A stretch of DNA of 24,913 nucleotides from Bacillota bacterium. GTDB taxonomy: Bacteria; Bacillota; Dethiobacteria; SKNC01. Shown piece after piece: positions 22,072 through 24,913 of this stretch. Location of the stretch: the NCBI GenBank assembly GCA_007120745.1, contig SKNC01000136.1, positions 1 to 24,913 of the forward strand, read 5' to 3'. Under the pieces are notes generated by a model that was not told where the DNA came from, did no database searches, and saw nothing but the letters and a program-made list of their open reading frames with translations. The stretch's first letter is position 1, and every line of letters begins with the position of its first letter. The translations under genes and the position numbers were made by a program.

Positions 22072-22305
22072 CTAAACCTTATCTATCACTTCATCTAGAG
22101 CATGAACTGCCACGATTTCAACACACTGAACATTTTTCTTATGGTTTAATTTCTGCCTTGCTGCCCTCAGAACATCCCTTCCTGGTTTAGGTGAATCACC
22201 ATATATTACCACTTCTACATGAAACCCCTGCTGCTGTAAAATATTTTTTGCTTCACTCAAAGGATAAGCCAGGATATTTGGCATTTTTCTTTTATTATCA
22301 ATCAT
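22072..22305 (-). CDS. Small free-standing PASTA-like protein
   Basis: A 77-residue soluble protein between frr (14-base gap) and uppS. The pattern MPNILAYPLSEAKNILQQQG, then FHVEVVIYGDSPKPGRDV, RQKL, and a closing beta strand CVEIVAVHA follows the PASTA fold (P-x-h-x-G-x-x-h-x-x-A-x-x-x-L-x-x-x-G, later strand pairs). The usual Gly after Pro-x-h is Tyr here. PASTA domains normally occur outside the cell on Ser/Thr kinases and penicillin-binding proteins; this protein has no signal peptide or membrane segment, so it would be cytoplasmic. The ATG at 22303-22305 has AGAGGTAAAGG in front. I do not know its function; the PASTA call is a pattern judgement. Confidence 0.7.
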   Translation of the reverse strand: MIDNKRKMPNILAYPLSEAKNILQQQGFHVEVVIYGDSPKPGRDVLRAARQKLNHKKNVQCVEIVAVHALDEVIDKV

Positions 22306-22319
22306 GCCTTTACCTCTAC

Positions 22320-22877
22320 TTATACTTCCATAATCTCTTTTTCTTTTAGTTCTAGCACCTGGTCAATCTTTTCAATATATTCATCCGTAAGGTTTTGTAC
22401 CTCATCCTGAGAACGTTTCAAATCATCCTTTGTCAATTCTCCATCTTTCTCCAAACTTTTAAGCTGGTCATTGGCCTCCCGGCGAATATTCCGGACCGCC
22501 ACCTTGCTCTCCTCCGCCTTTTTACGGACTACTCTCACCAGTTCCTTACGCCTTTCCTCTGTAAGCTGAGGTACAGGCAGCCGAATCACATTACCATCGT
22601 TATTGGGAGTCAACCCCACATCAGACTTTAAAATGGCTTTTTCAACATCACCCATTACATTTTTATCCCAGGGCTGCACCACCAGGAGCCTGGGTTCCGG
22701 AGCGCTGATATTTGCCAGTTGATTTAAGGGAGTAGGAGTCCCATAATAATCCACTGTAACCTTGTCCAGCAGGGAAGGAACAGCTCTACCTGCTCGGATG
22801 GTATTCAAATCATTTTTTAAAATGTCCACCGCTTTGCCCATTTTTTGTTTCACGATATCAAATACTTCACTACTCAT
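22320..22877 (-). CDS. frr: Ribosome recycling factor
   Basis: Works with EF-G to split the post-termination ribosome. The 185-residue length and sequence are typical: MGKAVDILKNDLNTIRAGRA near the N-terminus, VDYYGTPTPLNQLANISAPE, LVVQPWDK, DVGLTPNNDGNVIRLPVPQL, and TEERRKELVRVVRKKAEESK, followed by long coiled-coil helices. The ATG follows AAAGGGGG with a spacer of seven T. It lies 14 bases after pyrH, the canonical order. Confidence 0.98.
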   Translation of the reverse strand: MSSEVFDIVKQKMGKAVDILKNDLNTIRAGRAVPSLLDKVTVDYYGTPTPLNQLANISAPEPRLLVVQPWDKNVMGDVEKAILKSDVGLTPNNDGNVIRLPVPQLTEERRKELVRVVRKKAEESKVAVRNIRREANDQLKSLEKDGELTKDDLKRSQDEVQNLTDEYIEKIDQVLELKEKEIMEV

Positions 22878-22891
22878 AAAAAAACCCCCTT

Positions 22892-23605
22892 TTAACTGAT
22901 AAAGGTTCCTATTTTTTCACCCATAACCGCTTTCAATACATTCCCCGACTTCAATTGGAAAACAATCAGGGGGATGCTGTTATCCATACAGAGAGAAGCT
23001 GCCGTTGAATCCATAACTCCCAAACCCATATTCAGTACCTCCAGGTAGGTTAGTTTGGAGAATTTTTGTGCCGATGGGTTTGTTATGGGATCGTCATCAT
23101 AGACCGCATCCACTTTTCCCTTGGCCAGCAGTATTGCTTCCGCTTCAATTTCTGCAGCCCTGAGTGCTGCCGCAGTATCCGTGGAAAAATATGGGTTTCC
23201 GGTGCCGGCAGCAAAAATCACTACCCTGCCTTTTTCCAGGTGCCTGATTGCTCTTCTCCTGATATAAGGTTCCGCTACCTGCCTCATATCCACTGCTGTC
23301 TGAACTCTGGTGTCCACGTTATGCTGTTCCAGGGCGTCCTGCAGTGCCAGAGCATTGATTACGGTGGCCAGCATACCCATGTAGTCTGCTGTTGCTCTAT
23401 CCATTCCCCGGGCACTGGCTTCCGCACCCCTCCAAATATTTCCCCCTCCTACCACGATGGAGGTTTGGATTTGGGCCTCCTGAAGTTCCTTCACCTGCTG
23501 GGCAATGCAAACGAGAACATCGGGGTCAATGCCATAACCGGCTTTTCCAGCCAATGCCTCCCCGCTAAGTTTTAAAATGATCCTTTTAAATCTCGGTGCC
23601 CTCAT
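22892..23605 (-). CDS. pyrH: UMP kinase
   Basis: Phosphorylates UMP to UDP with ATP; bacterial forms are hexamers of the amino-acid-kinase fold, activated by GTP and inhibited by UTP. The 237 residues carry ILKLSGEALAG (phosphate-binding Lys), SIVVGGGNIWRGA, DYMGMLATVINALALQDALE, FAAGTGNPYFSTDTAAALRA and LAKGKVDAVYDDDP. The ATG at 23603-23605 is preceded by TTGGGGGATAACAG. A terminator lies between tsf and this gene, so pyrH-frr may have a separate promoter or depend on readthrough; no clear promoter was found in the 97-base gap. Confidence 0.98.
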   Translation of the reverse strand: MRAPRFKRIILKLSGEALAGKAGYGIDPDVLVCIAQQVKELQEAQIQTSIVVGGGNIWRGAEASARGMDRATADYMGMLATVINALALQDALEQHNVDTRVQTAVDMRQVAEPYIRRRAIRHLEKGRVVIFAAGTGNPYFSTDTAAALRAAEIEAEAILLAKGKVDAVYDDDPITNPSAQKFSKLTYLEVLNMGLGVMDSTAASLCMDNSIPLIVFQLKSGNVLKAVMGEKIGTFIS

Positions 23606-23682
23606 CTGTTATCCCCCAATCCCTGTAAATATTCTACATTTCATATGTTAATTCCTTTTCAATCATTTCCGTTATTTAAGAA

Positions 23683-23704
23683 AAAAAGCACTACTGTGCT
23701 TTTT
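23683..23704 (-). terminator. Rho-independent terminator after tsf
   Basis: AAAAAGCAC and GTGCTTTTT form a 9-bp stem with a 4-nt loop. The minus-strand transcript ends in seven U. The 5' arm overlaps the tsf stop codon. It should end much of the rpsB-tsf transcription. Confidence 0.82.
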
Positions 23705-24353
23705 ATTCTTTCCTGGTCATGGCCTCTACTTCAGCAGCAAGGTTATCTTCTCTCTTTTCCAAGCCTTCTCCCATGACAAAACGGGAAAACCGCCTTATGG
23801 AGATATTTTCACCTAATTTAGCCACCTGATCTTTCAAAAGGTCCATGATTTTTCGGTCTGTATCCCTGATGTACTGCTGTTCCAACAGGCAGGCTTCCTG
23901 AAAGTACTTTTCCAGCTTTCCGTCTACAATTTTGTCTACGATTTTTTCCGGTTTCCCTTCCCGCAGCGCCTGGTTTCGGTATATTTCCCTCTCCTTCTCT
24001 AATTCCTCCTGAGAAATTTCTTCCCGGGAGATATATTGAGGATTTGTCGCTGCAATCTGCATACACAGGTTCCGGACAAACTCTTTAAATTCTTCATTTT
24101 TTGCTACAAAATCGGTTTCACAGTTAACCTCCAAAAGAACACCAATTTTTCCTCCCATATGGATATAGGCGTCCACCAGCCCTTCAGCCGTTACACGGCC
24201 GCTTTTCTTTGCAGCTGCAGACAGCCCTTTCTCTCTTAAAAGGGTCACCGCTTTATCAAAGTCCCCCTCTGCTTCTACCAGGGCCTTTTTGCAGTCCATC
24301 ATGCCTGCTCCAGTCTTTTCTCTTAGCTCCTTAACCACAGCAGCCTTAATCAT
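23703..24353 (-). CDS. tsf: Elongation factor Ts
   Basis: The guanine nucleotide exchange factor for EF-Tu. The 216-residue protein is the short form found in many Clostridia, cyanobacteria and others, against about 290 in Bacillus and E. coli. It has the N-terminal UBA-like domain (VVKELREKTGAGMMDCKKAL), then the core with GGKIGVLLEVNCETDFVAKN, and the C-terminal GENISIRRFSRFVMGEGLEK. The ATG at 24351-24353 has TTAGGAGGT nine bases upstream. It follows rpsB after an 84-base gap containing a terminator-like hairpin. Confidence 0.97.
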   Translation of the reverse strand: MIKAAVVKELREKTGAGMMDCKKALVEAEGDFDKAVTLLREKGLSAAAKKSGRVTAEGLVDAYIHMGGKIGVLLEVNCETDFVAKNEEFKEFVRNLCMQIAATNPQYISREEISQEELEKEREIYRNQALREGKPEKIVDKIVDGKLEKYFQEACLLEQQYIRDTDRKIMDLLKDQVAKLGENISIRRFSRFVMGEGLEKREDNLAAEVEAMTRKE

Positions 24354-24398
24354 CCAATACTACCTCCTAAGTTCTTTAGTTACTGTTTAAATTTTAGT

Positions 24399-24428
24399 AA
24401 AAAGCAAGGGTAAGCGTTAACCTACCCT
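24399..24428 (-). terminator. Terminator-like hairpin in the rpsB-tsf gap
   Basis: AGGGTA (24407-24412) and TACCCT (24423-24428) can pair around a 10-nt loop; in the minus direction UGC and then five U follow. The short stem suggests partial termination, which would make tsf less abundant than rpsB. Confidence 0.5.
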
Positions 24429-24437
24429 CACTGCTGT

Positions 24438-24913
24438 TTATTCCGTAACCTCATTCACTTCTTTAACTTCACCGGCTTCCTGCACTGCTTCCGCTTTTTC
24501 TGGAACTTGCCCTGCTGGCTCTACAGCTTCTGCCGGTTCTATATTTTGCTCTGCCGCTTCGGCGGCGGCTTCAGCTTCTGCCATCTCTCTTTCCTGTTCT
24601 TCTCTCATCTGCAGTCCCTGTTTTCCTTCGATGACAGCATCCGCCATTTTTCCGGTTATCAGCTTGACAGCCCGGATTGCATCATCGTTACCTGGAATGA
24701 CCAGGTCTATTTCATCCGGGTCACAGTTGGTATCCACAATGGCTACGATAGGAATCCCCAGTTTTCTGGCTTCAGCCACAGCAATCCTTTCCTTACGGGG
24801 GTCAATGATAAAAACAGCTGCTGGAAGACTCTTCATGTGTTTAATTCCGCTTAAAAATTTATCCAGCTTTTCTTTTTCATGATTCAGCCGAATCACTTCT
24901 TTTTTCGGCAGCA
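24438..24913 (-). CDS. rpsB: Small ribosomal subunit protein uS2, 5' end outside window, with acidic tail
   Basis: S2 binds late to the 30S subunit near the head-body junction and is needed for S1 docking. The window shows the C-terminal 157 residues; the frame stays open to the window edge, so the GTG near 24896 is an internal Val and not a start. Conserved segments are LPKKEVIRLNHEKEKLDKFL, AVFIIDPRKERIAVAEARKL, and VAIVDTNCDPDEIDLVIPGN, then DDAIRAVKLITGKMADAV. After the conserved end comes a tail of about 55 residues made mostly of Glu, Ala and Val (QEREMAEAEAAAEAAEQNIE onward), with no Cys, Trp, Tyr or Phe. Such Ala/Glu tails are seen on S2 in various Firmicutes, though lengths vary. A hairpin and tsf follow. 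Confidence 0.97.
   Translation of the reverse strand, partial: LPKKEVIRLNHEKEKLDKFLSGIKHMKSLPAAVFIIDPRKERIAVAEARKLGIPIVAIVDTNCDPDEIDLVIPGNDDAIRAVKLITGKMADAVIEGKQGLQMREEQEREMAEAEAAAEAAEQNIEPAEAVEPAGQVPEKAEAVQEAGEVKEVNEVTE

Noticed and set aside
24438..24896. Taking the GTG at 24896 as the start of rpsB
   Set aside because: The conserved S2 sequence continues upstream in frame to the window edge, so this is an internal Val.

Overview
This window is a long, almost gap-free run of genes all read from the minus strand (24913 towards 1). Gene content and order match the conserved rpsB-to-dpaA segment of endospore-forming Firmicutes, as in Bacillus subtilis rpsB-tsf-pyrH-frr-uppS-cdsA-dxr-rasP-...-rimP-nusA-ylxR-infB-ylxP-rbfA-truB-ribF-rpsO-pnp-ylxY-ymxH-spoVFA. 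Dipicolinate synthase, YmxH, PdaB/YlxY-type deacetylases and a VanW protein point to a spore former. The short EF-Ts and the position of ispG and nrnA suggest class Clostridia rather than Bacilli (inference); order and genus cannot be fixed from this window. No tRNA, rRNA, CRISPR array, insertion sequence or prophage gene was seen, there is no convincing plus-strand gene, and no gene-free stretch exceeds 300 bases.

Layout in the direction of transcription. (1) 24913-22320: rpsB (5' end outside the window), tsf, pyrH, frr, for translation and UMP phosphorylation. (2) 22305-16461: a 77-residue PASTA-like protein, then uppS, cdsA, dxr, rseP and ispG. These are the isoprenoid, undecaprenyl carrier and phospholipid steps plus an intramembrane protease. 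The ispG frame runs on without a stop into a family-2-type glycosyltransferase, giving a 585-residue fusion. (3) 16450-8352: a likely sigma-A promoter and a roughly 200-nt leader, then rimP, nusA, rnpM, infB, ylxP, rbfA, nrnA, truB and ribF, covering transcription, initiation, ribosome maturation and tRNA modification. (4) 8345-5673: rpsO with its own promoter, an intercistronic hairpin, pnp and a strong terminator. (5) 5597-1: two deacetylase-like membrane proteins, a VanW protein, dut, a small membrane protein, ymxH, a YflT-like stress protein and dpaA (3' end outside the window), broken up by hairpins and a repeat cluster.

The most unusual points are: the IspG-glycosyltransferase fusion with what looks like a surviving internal GTG start and Shine-Dalgarno at the junction; a tail of ten acidic pentapeptides on NusA; a shared extracytoplasmic N-terminal domain in the VanW protein and in a deacetylase that has lost most of its catalytic residues; a free-standing PASTA-like protein between frr and uppS; and a direct plus inverted repeat cluster between those two cell-wall genes. 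proS, polC and ylxQ, which sit in this cluster in B. subtilis, are absent here.
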